A stretch of DNA of 64,000 nucleotides. It comes from Trinickia symbiotica (GTDB lineage: Bacteria > Pseudomonadota > Gammaproteobacteria > Burkholderiales > Burkholderiaceae). Made by a program: the position numbers and the translations under genes. The stretch covers positions 434,001-498,000 of the forward strand of contig NZ_PTIR01000002.1 in the NCBI RefSeq assembly GCF_002934455.1. Reading direction: 5' to 3'. Below are positions 36,011 to 45,528 of this stretch, in pieces. Each line of letters begins with the position of its first letter. Within the stretch, counting starts at the first letter, position 1. Under the pieces are notes generated by a model that was not told the origin of the DNA, did not search any database, and was given only the letters and a program-made list of their open reading frames with translations.

Positions 36011-36218
36011 ATGCCAGCCCTCCGGTCGCCAACGCGTCAGGATAGGACAGCCGACATGGCCGGCACAAGCCGATTCCTATTTGATTCTTGACTATTCGTA
36101 TTGGCTGAACAGTGAGACTTCTTGGGGGCTGGTGAGCCGATCGACGCTCGAGAAGCGGCAATTCGATCAGCGTTATTGATAAGACGAATAATTTACGCTG
36201 ATGACGCCCCTCCCTGCA

Positions 36219-36246
36219 TAAAGTTATCCCCCTTGCACGCCGTAGA
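36219..36246 (+). promoter_or_regulatory. Sigma-28 (FliA)-like promoter of chemoreceptor 2
   Basis: TAAAGTTA at 36219-36226, then GCCGTAGA at 36239-36246; TAAAG to GCCG spacing is 15 bp. The -35 half is a near-perfect FliA match and the -10 half is weaker. It argues for the ATG at 36301 (or 36277) and against the GTG at 36253, which would fall at or next to the transcription start. Confidence 0.55.
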
Positions 36247-36300
36247 TGATCGGTGATTGCAACCATCCTGGCGCGCATGCGCACGCCGCCGTATCGACAG

Positions 36301-37866
36301 ATGACAAAACTATCGCTGAGTCAGCGCCTCTGGATCGTGACCATCGCCGTCTGGCTGGGCCTGTTGTCGCTTGGTGTATTCGACGCCTTCAAAGCCCGCT
36401 CACTGATGATCGCTGAGCGGGAAGCCTCGCTGAAGGGCGTGATCGACATCGCCACCAACGTCGCCAATGCCTACTATCAGCAAGCCCAGAACGGAACGCT
36501 GCCGCTCGAGCAGGCCAAGCGCGAAGCGTTGGCACGCATCAAGGAGATGAGATACGGCAGCAACGGCTACGTCCTCGTCGACAACTCCGAGGGGATCGTG
36601 CTCATGCATCCGGCCGTGCCCTCACAGATCGGCAAACTGACGCTCGACGCGCGGGACGGCACGGGCAAGCTCTACATCCGCGAGATCATCGATGTCGCAT
36701 CGAAGGGCGAAGGCTTCGTCAACTACGTCTACGTGAAGCCCGAAACGGGAAAGCCGACGCCGAAACTGAGCTACGTTCGCCGGTTCGAACCGTGGGACTG
36801 GAACCTGATCACCGGCGTCTATAGCGACGATATCGACGCGATGTTTCGCGGCATCCTGCTGCGCGCGCTCGTGCTCATGCTCACCATCGGCGGGGCCGTC
36901 ACGCTGGTGACCACCCGCATCACGCGCGGCATCCGGCGTCAGTTGGGCGGCGAGCCCGACTACGCCGCTCAGATCGCGAGCCGTGTCGCCGATGGGGACT
37001 TGACGGCTTCCGTTGCCGCGCGCACGGCGGACGATCGCAGCCTGCTCGCCGCCATGGCTCGCATGCAGCGCAATCTGTCGTCGATCGTCGGCCGCATACG
37101 CGGCAGCGCGGAAAATCTCACGACCGCCGCGCAGCAGATCGCCGCGGGCAATACCGATCTTTCGGCGCGCACGGAAGAACAAGCTGCGTCGCTCGAGCAA
37201 ACGGCGGCATCGATCGAGCAATTGACCGCCACGGTCAAACAGAATGCGGAAAGCGCGGGACATGCGAACGGCCTCGCGACGAACGCGTCCGAGATCGCGG
37301 CGCGAGGCGGCGACGTCGTCGGCCGTGTCATCGATACGATGCAAGGGATTTCGTCGAGCTCGACCAAGATCGGCGACATCATCGGCGTCATCGACGGAAT
37401 CGCGTTTCAGACGAACATCCTTGCATTGAACGCGGCCGTCGAAGCGGCGCGCGCCGGCGAGCAAGGCCGCGGATTCGCTGTCGTGGCCGGCGAAGTGCGC
37501 ACGCTCGCCCAGCGCAGCGCTGCCGCGGCGAAGGAAATCAAGGAGCTCATCGTTGAATCGACCACGCGCGTTCAGGACGGCTCGGCACTCGTGGAGCAAG
37601 CGGGCAGTGCGATGCGCGAGATCGTCGAAGCGATCGAGCGCGTCAGAAGGATCATCGGCGAGATCGCCGCGGCCTCGACGGAGCAGAGCACAGGGATCGA
37701 GCAGGTCAATCGCGCGATCGCGCAGATCGACGAGGTGACGCAGCAGAATGCGGCGCTCGTGGAGCAGGCATCGGCCGCCGCCAGCCTCATGGCCGATCAG
37801 ACGCAACAGCTGATCGCCGCCGTCGCCGTGTTTCAGACGGCCGAGCACGAAGCCGCAATGTATTAG
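36301..37866 (+). CDS. Methyl-accepting chemotaxis protein 2
   Basis: 521 residues with the same layout as chemoreceptor 1: membrane span ([18 protein letters not shown]), a single-Cache sensor ([39 protein letters not shown]), a second span near 180-200, HAMP, and a signalling hairpin with its tip near 363 ([20 protein letters not shown]). RFEPWDW and the tip are nearly identical between the two proteins, so they are paralogues with different ligand pockets. The start codon has no clear ribosome-binding site; 36277 is an alternative ATG. The stop overlaps the stop of the convergent LysR gene by 4 bp. Confidence 0.92.
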   Translation: MTKLSLSQRLWIVTIAVWLGLLSLGVFDAFKARSLMIAEREASLKGVIDIATNVANAYYQQAQNGTLPLEQAKREALARIKEMRYGSNGYVLVDNSEGIVLMHPAVPSQIGKLTLDARDGTGKLYIREIIDVASKGEGFVNYVYVKPETGKPTPKLSYVRRFEPWDWNLITGVYSDDIDAMFRGILLRALVLMLTIGGAVTLVTTRITRGIRRQLGGEPDYAAQIASRVADGDLTASVAARTADDRSLLAAMARMQRNLSSIVGRIRGSAENLTTAAQQIAAGNTDLSARTEEQAASLEQTAASIEQLTATVKQNAESAGHANGLATNASEIAARGGDVVGRVIDTMQGISSSSTKIGDIIGVIDGIAFQTNILALNAAVEAARAGEQGRGFAVVAGEVRTLAQRSAAAAKEIKELIVESTTRVQDGSALVEQAGSAMREIVEAIERVRRIIGEIAAASTEQSTGIEQVNRAIAQIDEVTQQNAALVEQASAAASLMADQTQQLIAAVAVFQTAEHEAAMY

Positions 37867-38771
37867 CGCGTATCCGTGCTCGATACCTGGCGCAGTTCGT
37901 CGGCGATGATCGCGATCAGTGCATCCGTCGCCGCACCGGGCGGGCGCCGCGGATGACTGATGCGCACGATGTGGCGCACGATGCGCGGCGCGAGAATCGG
38001 ATGGGCCCGCATCGTGCCTCGCTGAACCGATCGCTCGACGACGATGCGCGGCAGAATCGTCGCAAAGCGCGTGGTCTCGACGAGCTTCACGATCGCGCTG
38101 AGGACGTCGATCTCGAAGCGCGGCGCGAGCAACACATCGGCGGCTTGCGCCGCCGCATCGAGCACGCCGCGCAATCCGTGACGCTTCGTGGGCAGCACGA
38201 GATCGAGGTCCTGCAGCTGACCGAACTCGATCACCGAAGGCAGCGTCGGGCCGGCGGCGACGCCGGTTGCGAGCACCATTTCTTCGTCGAGAAGCGGCTC
38301 CGAATCGAGCGACAGACGCGCACGTGGTCGGTTGATCAGCGCGGCGTCGAGTTGGCCGCCGGTGACGAGATCGATGAACGTCGCGCTATAGCCGTCCACA
38401 ACCGTCACTTCGACGTGCGGATACTGCGCGTGAAACCGCGAGAGTGCATCCGCCAACACCGTCTCGGTGACGGATGCGATGAGTCCCAGCGATACATGCC
38501 CCGTCACGATCTCGTCGCGCTGCATCAGTTGCATGCGCGCGTGCTGAAGGTCGCGCATGATCGGCAGAAACAGTCGATACATGAGCCGGCCCGCGGCAGT
38601 CGGCGTCATGCCATGCGCTCCGCGCTCGAACAAGGTCTGGTGGAGCTCGTCCTCGAGCTTGGCGATCTGCATGCTGAGCGCGGGCTGAACGATGTTGAGC
38701 CGCTTCGCGGCGCGCGTGACCGAGCCATCCTCGAAGAGCGCAATGAAGTATTGGATTTGCTTGAGGTCCAT
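37863..38771 (-). CDS. LysR-family regulator of the divergent UbiD operon
   Basis: 302 residues with the classical LysR HTH ([40 protein letters not shown]) and a substrate-binding-like effector domain ([20 protein letters not shown]). It is divergent from the ubiD-ubiX-MFS-ThDP-hydroxyacid dehydrogenase operon, the usual layout for a LysR activator of an aromatic or organic acid operon. A perfect palindrome at 38943-38952 and a related TGATCGATCGATCG at 38819-38832 lie in the 300-bp shared region and are its candidate sites. Confidence 0.88.
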   Translation of the reverse strand: MDLKQIQYFIALFEDGSVTRAAKRLNIVQPALSMQIAKLEDELHQTLFERGAHGMTPTAAGRLMYRLFLPIMRDLQHARMQLMQRDEIVTGHVSLGLIASVTETVLADALSRFHAQYPHVEVTVVDGYSATFIDLVTGGQLDAALINRPRARLSLDSEPLLDEEMVLATGVAAGPTLPSVIEFGQLQDLDLVLPTKRHGLRGVLDAAAQAADVLLAPRFEIDVLSAIVKLVETTRFATILPRIVVERSVQRGTMRAHPILAPRIVRHIVRISHPRRPPGAATDALIAIIADELRQVSSTDTR

Positions 38772-38942
38772 GTCGTTTCGCCGTCGGCGGAAATTGCCGC
38801 CTTTATCATCATCGTCGCTGATCGATCGATCGCCCGGTCATCAATCGTCCTCGACCGATTCAATGCTCGCGATACATATCCATGTCTGCGACGAGCCAGT
38901 GCGCCGACATCAGTGACAACACCGATATCACGCTGACTGATT

Positions 38943-38952
38943 TGATCGATCA
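38943..38952. promoter_or_regulatory. Palindrome TGATCGATCA in the LysR-UbiD intergenic region
   Basis: This is a perfect 10-bp palindrome, 120 bp before the ubiD start codon used here. A second, longer match (TGATCGATCGATCG at 38819-38832) is close to the LysR start. Two copies of one motif in a divergent LysR region fit the usual pair of binding sites, but GATC-rich repeats also arise by chance in this composition. Confidence 0.35.
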
Positions 38953-39071
38953 GAAAACAATATTAGCCGTTATAGGTCCGACTCGCTATGCTGCGTCAAA
39001 TGCCGATTGACTTGCCGCGCGACGGCCGTTCACGACGATCGGCGGCCATGGCCAGAGAGGAACCCCCTTCA

Positions 39072-40556
39072 ATGAATTCACGAGAGTTGACGGCGCCCGC
39101 AACCGCCGGAGTCCGCGAAAGCGGCGCGGCGCCCGCACGTACGCTGCGCGACTGGCTCGCGCATCTGGACCGGACAGGTCGGCTCGCCACCATCGAGCGC
39201 ACAGTCGATCTGAAGCATGAGCTCGCCGCTATCGCGAAGCGTCTCGACGGGCGGCAGGCCGCCTGTTTCATGCGCCCCGGCTCCCATTCGATCGCCGTGG
39301 TCAGCGGCTTCATGTCACGCCGGGCGTGGATCGCGGAGGCGATGGGAGTCAGTGAAGACGCCCTGCTGCGGCGCTTTTCCGATGCGGCGGCGCATCCGTT
39401 GCCATGGCGTGAAGTCGACGCGGACGAAGCCGCGTGCCAACAGATCGTGCACACCGCGGGCATCGATCTCTACGCGCTGCTGCCGATACCGACGCACAGC
39501 GAGCATGACAACGGTCCGTACATTACGGCGGGCCTCGTCATCGCGCGCAACCCGCGCACCGGTATCCAGAACGTCTCGATCAATCGCATCCAGGTCCACG
39601 GCCCCGACCGAATGGGGATCCTGATGCTGCCGCGGCATCTCCACGAGTTCTACAGCGCGGCCGAAGCCAATGGCGAACCGCTGGACGTCGCCATCGCGAT
39701 CGGCGTCGATCCGCTCACGCTGCTTGCCTCGCAAGCCATCACGCCGATCGATCATGACGAGCTCGAAATCGCTGGCGCGCTGCACGGCGAGCCCCTGCCC
39801 GTCGTCAAATGCAAGACGAACGAAGTGCGTGTGCCGGCCAATGCGGAGATCGTCATCGAGGGGCGCATCCTGCCGGGCGCGCGTGAAATGGAGGGACCGT
39901 TCGGCGAGTTTCCGAAGTACTACAGCGCGCGCGAGGCGCGTGAAGTCATTGAAGTCCGCGCGCTCACGCATCGTCGCCATCCGATCTATCACACGATCGT
40001 GCCCGCCGAGATGGAGCATTTGCTGCTCGGCGCGATCCCGCGCGAAGCGACGTTGCTCGGTCATCTCCAACGCAGCCACCCGAACGTGAAGGACGTGGAG
40101 TTGTCCGTCGGCGGCGTCTGCCGCTATCACCTCTGGGTCCAGCTCGACAAGAAGCGCGAAGGGGAAGCCAAGAACGTGATCCTCTGCGCATTCGGCGCGC
40201 ACTATGACATCAAGCAGGTCGTCGTCGTCGATACCGATGTCGACGTCCATGATCCGGCCGAAGTCGAATGGGCGATCGCCACGCGCTTCCAGGCCGATCG
40301 CGATCTCGTCGTCATCGAGGGCGCGCAAGGGTCCGTGCTCGATCCTTCGACGACGGTCGGCCTGCCCGACGATGCGCCGCCGCACATGCAGGGCATCAGC
40401 GCGAAGATGGGCCTCGACGCGACGCGCCCGTTGGTTTATTCCGGACACGTCTTCACGCGCGTGCGCATTCCAGGCTTCGAGACCGCGGACCTCGCGGCGC
40501 TCGTCGCGCCCGACAACGCCGCGTTCGGCACGTACATGAGCCGTGCCAATGGCTAG
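39072..40556 (+). CDS. UbiD-family (prenylated-FMN) decarboxylase
   Basis: About 494 residues, the family norm. Blocks include GRQAACFMRPGSHSIAVVSG, NVSINRIQVHGPDRMGILM, and ILPGAREMEGPFGEFPKYYS; the last contains the conserved Glu of the prFMN pocket, and VPAEMEHLLLGAIPREA follows. It should decarboxylate (or carboxylate) an aromatic or alpha,beta-unsaturated acid using prenylated FMN made by UbiX, encoded in the overlapping next gene. AGAGAGG lies 11 nt before this ATG; earlier in-frame ATGs exist up to 38988. The LysR control and clustered carrier suggest catabolism rather than ubiquinone synthesis. Confidence 0.88.
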   Translation: MNSRELTAPATAGVRESGAAPARTLRDWLAHLDRTGRLATIERTVDLKHELAAIAKRLDGRQAACFMRPGSHSIAVVSGFMSRRAWIAEAMGVSEDALLRRFSDAAAHPLPWREVDADEAACQQIVHTAGIDLYALLPIPTHSEHDNGPYITAGLVIARNPRTGIQNVSINRIQVHGPDRMGILMLPRHLHEFYSAAEANGEPLDVAIAIGVDPLTLLASQAITPIDHDELEIAGALHGEPLPVVKCKTNEVRVPANAEIVIEGRILPGAREMEGPFGEFPKYYSAREAREVIEVRALTHRRHPIYHTIVPAEMEHLLLGAIPREATLLGHLQRSHPNVKDVELSVGGVCRYHLWVQLDKKREGEAKNVILCAFGAHYDIKQVVVVDTDVDVHDPAEVEWAIATRFQADRDLVVIEGAQGSVLDPSTTVGLPDDAPPHMQGISAKMGLDATRPLVYSGHVFTRVRIPGFETADLAALVAPDNAAFGTYMSRANG

Positions 40557-41163
40557 GCCGCGCCTCGTCGTCGGCATCACCGGCGCCAGCGGTGCGATGA
40601 TCGGCGTGCGCTTGCTCGCGGCGCTGCGGCGCCTGGGCACGCACGAGACGCATCTCGTGGTTTCGCCGTCGGGCGCCGTGACGGCCGCCCAGGAACTCGG
40701 CGTCGGCCGCGCCGATCTCGACCGTCTTGCCGATGTCGTACACAACGTGCGCGACATCGGCGCGTCGATCGCGAGCGGATCGTTCGTCACCGCCGGCATG
40801 GTGATCGCTCCCTGCTCGATGAAGACGCTCGCCGCGGTCGCGCATGGCTTCGCCGACAATCTGCTCACGCGCGCGGCCGACGTGACGCTCAAGGAGCGGC
40901 GGCGCCTCGTGCTCGTCGTCCGCGAAACGCCGCTCAATCTCGCACATCTTCGCAACCTGACGCTCGCAACCGAAATGGGTGCCATCGCTATGCCGCCGGT
41001 ACCCGCCTTCTACGCGCATCCGAAGACGATCGAGGACGTCGTCGACCACACGGTCGGGCGCATCCTCGATCTCTTCGGCGTCGAGCATGGCGAGATCCCG
41101 CAGCGATGGAGCGGCCTTGCCGACTCGTTCAGGAACGGCGGATCGGACGAGCCCGAGTGTTGA
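40549..41163 (+). CDS. ubiX: UbiX-family flavin prenyltransferase
   Basis: 204 residues. The flavin/dimethylallyl-phosphate fold is visible in VVGITGASGAMIGVRLLAA, GSFVTAGMVIAPCSMKTLAA and VVRETPLNLAHLRNLTLA. It transfers a dimethylallyl group to FMN, supplying the cofactor for UbiD. The ATG overlaps the ubiD stop by 8 bp, so the two are translationally coupled; a GTG two codons earlier is also possible. Confidence 0.9.
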   Translation: MARPRLVVGITGASGAMIGVRLLAALRRLGTHETHLVVSPSGAVTAAQELGVGRADLDRLADVVHNVRDIGASIASGSFVTAGMVIAPCSMKTLAAVAHGFADNLLTRAADVTLKERRRLVLVVRETPLNLAHLRNLTLATEMGAIAMPPVPAFYAHPKTIEDVVDHTVGRILDLFGVEHGEIPQRWSGLADSFRNGGSDEPEC

Positions 41164-41298
41164 GTGTGTGCAAGCGGCCCGCGCCAACCGTCGCCCGCAC
41201 GCGAGCAGGGCTGCCGGCGCCGCCTAATCGCGGGAGACGATCGCCTTGCCTTCCCCGTATGAAAAAAGCGTTGGAGACCCTTCACGGAGCACAAGGAA

Positions 41299-42660
41299 AT
41301 GAATACGACCGTTGGCGGCGTTAGCAGCACCACGACACAGAGCAATCGCAGCATCGTCATTGCCGCGGCCTCTTCCTGTTTCGGCTGGGCATTGGATCTC
41401 TTCGATCTCTTCGTGCTCCTCTATGTGGCGCCCGTAGTCGGCAAGCTCTTTTTTCCTTCGGAACATCCAACGCTCTCGCTGGCCGGCGTCTATGCATCGT
41501 TCGCCGTGACGCTGCTGATGCGCCCGCTCGGTTCGGCTCTGTTCGGGTCTTATGCGGACCGCCACGGCCGCAAGCGTGCGATGAAGATCGCCGTGCTCGG
41601 CGTGGGCGTCACCACCGCGGTGTTCGGCACGTTGCCGACGGTGCACCAGGTAGGCATCGCCGCGCCGGTCATCTTCGTGCTGCTGCGACTCGTGCAGGGC
41701 GTGTTCGTCGGCGGCGTGGTGGCGTCTTCCCACACGATCGGCACCGAGTCGGTGCCGCGGCATTGGCGCGGCGCGGTCTCGGGCTTGATCGGCGGCGGCG
41801 GCGCGGGTATCGGCGGGCTCATCGCCTCGTTCGTTTTCTATGTCGCGTCCGACCTGTTTCCCGGCCCGCAGTTCGAGGTCTGGGGCTGGCGCACGATGTT
41901 TTTCGCCGGACTGCTGACCTCGCTGATCGGCGCGCTGCTATTCACGAAGCTGGAAGAGTCTCCGTTCTGGAAAGCCCAACAGGCGCACCGCGCCGCGCGA
42001 CGGGCGGCAGGCGTGGCGCAGAAGTCGCCGCTGCGCGTCCTGTTTTCCCCGCCGCATCGCCGCGTGATGCTCGTCAACGTGATTCTGACCGGCACGAGCG
42101 GCGCGGGCTACTACCTCTGTTCCGGCTATATGCCGACGTTTTTCAAAGTCATCAAGCACTTGCCGAACAGCGCAACGTCGACCATCCTGATGACGACCGG
42201 ACTCCTTTCGATGATCGCCGCCGTCGCGATCGGCGCACTCTCCGAGCGTTTGGGCCGCAAGACCGTCTTCATCGGCGCGGGGGTGCTGCGCCTCGCCCTG
42301 CTGCCGGTGCTCTATCTGCTGATGACGCGAACGACGAGTGTGCCCGTGCTCGCCGCCTATGCGCTGCTGCTCGCGATTCTCGGCGGCGCGACCTACGCTC
42401 CGCTACTGATCTTCCTGAACGAGCGCTTTCCCACGGCGATTCGCGCGAGCGGCACCGGTCTCTCCTGGAATATCGGCTTCGCCATCGGCGGCATGATGCC
42501 GACGGTCGTCTCGCTGTTCGCGCGCGACATGCAGCGGTTGCCCGCGACTCTGTCATGGTTCCTATTCGGCATTTCGGCGCTGTTTCTGCTCGGCGCCTTG
42601 ATCGTGCCCGAAACGCGGGGCAATCTCGACATCGAAAGAGAAGCGGAAGACCAACGATGA
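41299..42660 (+). CDS. MFS transporter (metabolite:H+ symporter type)
   Basis: 453 residues with 12 predicted spans. The MFS signature follows span 2 (GSYADRHGRKRAMKIAVLGV) and the acidic span-1 motif FGWALDLFDLFVLLYVAPVV resembles the aromatic-acid and sugar-acid symporters. VLLRLVQGVFVGGVVASSHT marks span 4. It likely imports the operon's substrate, an aromatic or hydroxy acid. AAGGAA stands 2-3 nt before the ATG. It is 135 bp after ubiX and overlaps the ThDP gene by 4 bp (ATGA). Confidence 0.87.
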   Translation: MNTTVGGVSSTTTQSNRSIVIAAASSCFGWALDLFDLFVLLYVAPVVGKLFFPSEHPTLSLAGVYASFAVTLLMRPLGSALFGSYADRHGRKRAMKIAVLGVGVTTAVFGTLPTVHQVGIAAPVIFVLLRLVQGVFVGGVVASSHTIGTESVPRHWRGAVSGLIGGGGAGIGGLIASFVFYVASDLFPGPQFEVWGWRTMFFAGLLTSLIGALLFTKLEESPFWKAQQAHRAARRAAGVAQKSPLRVLFSPPHRRVMLVNVILTGTSGAGYYLCSGYMPTFFKVIKHLPNSATSTILMTTGLLSMIAAVAIGALSERLGRKTVFIGAGVLRLALLPVLYLLMTRTTSVPVLAAYALLLAILGGATYAPLLIFLNERFPTAIRASGTGLSWNIGFAIGGMMPTVVSLFARDMQRLPATLSWFLFGISALFLLGALIVPETRGNLDIEREAEDQR

Positions 42661-44342
42661 CCCTTGAAACCGAATTTCTCACAGGCGCGCGTCTGCTCGT
42701 CGATTCGTTGCGTACACAACTAACTGATACGATCTTCACGGTGCCGGGCGAGAGCTTTCTCGCGGTACTCGATGTGCTCTACGACGTGCGCGATGAAATT
42801 CGCCTCATCGTCTGCCGGCATGAGAGCGGCGCGGCCAATATGGCCGAAGCGCACGGCAAGCTCACGAATCGGCCGGGCATCTGCTTCGTCACGCGCGGCC
42901 CCGGCGCATCGAACGCGTGCATCGGCGTACACACGGCAAGGCAGGACTCGACGCCGATGATCGTTTTCGTCGGTCAAGTGTCGCGCGATGCGCTCGAGCG
43001 CGAAGCGTGGCAGGAGATCGATTACCGCCAGATGTACGGCCACGTCGCGAAGTGGGTCACGCAGATCGAGTCCGCCGCGCGAATTCCCGAGATCGTGAGC
43101 CGCGCATTCCATGTGGCGACGTCGGGACGACCTGGCCCGGTCGTCATCGCGCTGCCCGAGGATATGCTCGTCGAGCTCGTTCCCGCGGAGAATGTGCCGC
43201 CGCTACTGCCCTCTCAGTCGATCGCCATGGAGCCGGCCAGGGCGCAGATCGACGAACTGCGAACGCTGCTCGACGAGGCGCAGCGGCCGGTCGTCCTGCT
43301 CGGTGGCGGCGCATGGACTCCCGCCGCGTGCGCCGACTTGCAGGCGTTCGTCACGCGCTTCCATTTGCCCGTGGTTTGCGCGTTCCGTCGGCAGGACCTG
43401 TTCGACAATCGCGATCCGCACTATGCGGGCGAAGCCGGGCTCGGTATGGATCCGGCCCTCGCCGAACGACTGCGCGCAGCCGATCTCGTTGTTGCGATCG
43501 GACCGCGGCTCGGCGAGACGAGCACACACGGCTATGAACTGTTTTCCGTTCCGGTGCCCGCGACAAAGCTCGTCCATGTCCATCGCGACGCCGCTGAACT
43601 CGGGCGGGTCTACCGTCCGCATCTCGCGATCAATGCCGGCATGGCCGAGTTCGCGCAAGCGCTGTCACGATTGCCCGCGCCCGCCCACTCCAGGTGGAGC
43701 GATTGGACTCGCGCCGCGCACGCCGACTACGAAGCTCGGCGAACGCCGCCCGCAAGCAAAGGGGCAATCGATCTTGCGGCGATTGTGGCGCACGTCGACG
43801 AGACCCTGCCTGAGAACGCGATCGTCAGCAATGGCGCCGGCAACTATACGTTGTGGGTGCAACGCTTCTTTCGTTATCGCGGCTGGCGCACGCAGCTTGC
43901 CCCGACGAGCGGGGCGATGGGCTACGGATTGCCCGCCGCGATCGCGGCAGCATTGCACGAACCGACGCGGCCGGCGGTCTGCTTCGCGGGCGACGGTTGC
44001 TTCCTGATGACGGGTCAAGAACTCGCGACGGCGGTGCAATACGGCGCTCGCGTCATCGTGATCGTCGTGGACAACGGCATGTACGGCAGCATCCGCATGC
44101 ATCAACACCGCCACTACCCGGGGCGTGTCATCGGCACCGAGCTCAAAAGCCCCGACTTCGTCGGGCTCGCGCGCGCGTATGGCGCCTATGCCGAGCAAGT
44201 CGAGCGCACTGAAGATTTTCCTTCGGCCTTCGAGCGCGCACGCGCTGCGCGGACAGCGTCTGTGCTCGTCTTGCCCACCGAACCCCACGTCCTTACGCCA
44301 AATTTAGTCATCGATGCCGGAGCGGAGGCGAACGCTCGATGA
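42657..44342 (+). CDS. ThDP-dependent enzyme (acetolactate synthase / 2-oxoacid decarboxylase family)
   Basis: 561 residues. The catalytic Glu is in CRHESGAANMAEAHG near residue 58, and the ThDP/Mg motif starts at CFAGDGCFLMTG and closes at VVDNGMYGS. The middle domain carries PVVLLGGGAWTPAACADLQA. The sequence is nearer acetolactate-synthase-type enzymes than classical benzoylformate decarboxylases. With the FMN-dependent 2-hydroxyacid dehydrogenase directly after it (4-bp overlap), the simplest guess is that it decarboxylates or condenses the 2-oxoacid that enzyme makes. Start: the ATG at 42657, inside the ATGA overlap with the MFS gene. Confidence 0.85.
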   Translation: MTLETEFLTGARLLVDSLRTQLTDTIFTVPGESFLAVLDVLYDVRDEIRLIVCRHESGAANMAEAHGKLTNRPGICFVTRGPGASNACIGVHTARQDSTPMIVFVGQVSRDALEREAWQEIDYRQMYGHVAKWVTQIESAARIPEIVSRAFHVATSGRPGPVVIALPEDMLVELVPAENVPPLLPSQSIAMEPARAQIDELRTLLDEAQRPVVLLGGGAWTPAACADLQAFVTRFHLPVVCAFRRQDLFDNRDPHYAGEAGLGMDPALAERLRAADLVVAIGPRLGETSTHGYELFSVPVPATKLVHVHRDAAELGRVYRPHLAINAGMAEFAQALSRLPAPAHSRWSDWTRAAHADYEARRTPPASKGAIDLAAIVAHVDETLPENAIVSNGAGNYTLWVQRFFRYRGWRTQLAPTSGAMGYGLPAAIAAALHEPTRPAVCFAGDGCFLMTGQELATAVQYGARVIVIVVDNGMYGSIRMHQHRHYPGRVIGTELKSPDFVGLARAYGAYAEQVERTEDFPSAFERARAARTASVLVLPTEPHVLTPNLVIDAGAEANAR

Positions 44343-45517
44343 AACTCGCGCGTCATTTGTCCATCGGCGACCTCGAGCGCAGTGCGCGCCGCAGGTTGCC
44401 GGCCAGCATCTATGGTTACGTTAGCGGCGCGGCCGAAGACCAATGCGCGCTCGCGGGCAATCGTGCCGCATTCGCTCGTTGGGCACTCGTCCCGCGAATG
44501 TTGACCGGCGTTGCCGAGCGCTCGCAGGAGGTCGAACTGCTCGGCGTGCGCTATGCATCACCGATCGGCATTGCGCCAATGGGGCTTGCCGGACTGTGCG
44601 CGCATGACGGCGACCTCCAACTCGCCCGTGTCGCGCATAGCGAGCGCGTGCCCTTCGTTCTGAGCGCGGCGTCGACGGTGCCGCTCGAAGCGATCTCGAA
44701 CGCCGCGCCCGGCAGCTGGTATCAGGCCTACTTGAGCGCCGATCGCGCCGCGATCGCCGCTCTACTCGCGCGCGTCGAAGCCGCGGGCTTCCCCGTACTG
44801 GTGGTGACTGTCGATGTCCCGCTCGCTTCCCTACGAGAAAACGAGCTGCGCAACGGCTTCAGCGTGCCGCTGCGCTTGAGCACTCGGCTCGTGCTCGGCG
44901 GGCTCGCCAGGCCGCGCTGGATGTGGTCCACGTTCGCGCGGACACTGGCCACGCGGGGCATCCCGCACTTCGAGAATTTCACCGCAACGCGCGGCGGACC
45001 TATCGTCACTGGGGCCACCGGCGATCACCGCAGCGGACGTGCGGCGCTCAACTGGGGCGATATCGACTGGATAAGGAAGCAGTGGAACGGCAAGCTGCTG
45101 ATCAAAGGCATCCTTCATCCGGGTGATGCACGGCGCGCGAAAGAGGCCGGCGCCGATGGGGTGATCGTGTCGAACCATGGCGGCCGGCAACTCGACGGTG
45201 CGCTCGCCACGCTTGATGCGCTGCCCGAGATCGCCGCGGTTGCGGGCGACATGGCCGTCATTCTCGATGGCGGGGTGCGCCGCGGCACCGACGTGCTGAA
45301 GGCGCTCGCACTGGGTGCGCGGTTCGTTCTCGTGGGCCGGCCCGCGATGTATGGACTCGCGGTGGGCGGCGAGGCTGGCGTCCGGCATGCGCTGCGACTG
45401 CTGCGGCGGGAAATCGACGTGGATCTCGCGTTGATCGGATGCGCGCGGATCGCCAATATCGATCGGGAGTTCGTGGCGCGGATCCATCAGATGGGCTGGC
45501 CCCGCGATGAAGCATAA
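44339..45517 (+). CDS. FMN-dependent alpha-hydroxyacid dehydrogenase (MdlB/LldD family)
   Basis: 392 residues, the family norm. GYVSGAAEDQCALAGNRAAF and PIGIAPMGLAGLCAHDGDL open the FMN barrel. The active-site segment VSNHGGRQLDGALATLDALP carries the His base and Arg, and VILDGGVRRGTDVLKALALG completes the FMN phosphate site. The segment between barrel strands is long, as in the membrane-associated mandelate and lactate dehydrogenases. It oxidises an L-2-hydroxyacid to a 2-oxoacid for the ThDP enzyme encoded before it (ATGA overlap). It is the last gene of the five-gene operon; the convergent SH3 gene ends 12 bp further on. Confidence 0.9.
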   Translation: MKLARHLSIGDLERSARRRLPASIYGYVSGAAEDQCALAGNRAAFARWALVPRMLTGVAERSQEVELLGVRYASPIGIAPMGLAGLCAHDGDLQLARVAHSERVPFVLSAASTVPLEAISNAAPGSWYQAYLSADRAAIAALLARVEAAGFPVLVVTVDVPLASLRENELRNGFSVPLRLSTRLVLGGLARPRWMWSTFARTLATRGIPHFENFTATRGGPIVTGATGDHRSGRAALNWGDIDWIRKQWNGKLLIKGILHPGDARRAKEAGADGVIVSNHGGRQLDGALATLDALPEIAAVAGDMAVILDGGVRRGTDVLKALALGARFVLVGRPAMYGLAVGGEAGVRHALRLLRREIDVDLALIGCARIANIDREFVARIHQMGWPRDEA

Positions 45518-45528
45518 AGCGCTTCCGG

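Noticed and set aside
41763-42656. N-terminal extension of the ThDP enzyme into the MFS gene
   Set aside because: It is the MFS gene read in another frame; the ATG at 42657 in an ATGA overlap fits the family start.
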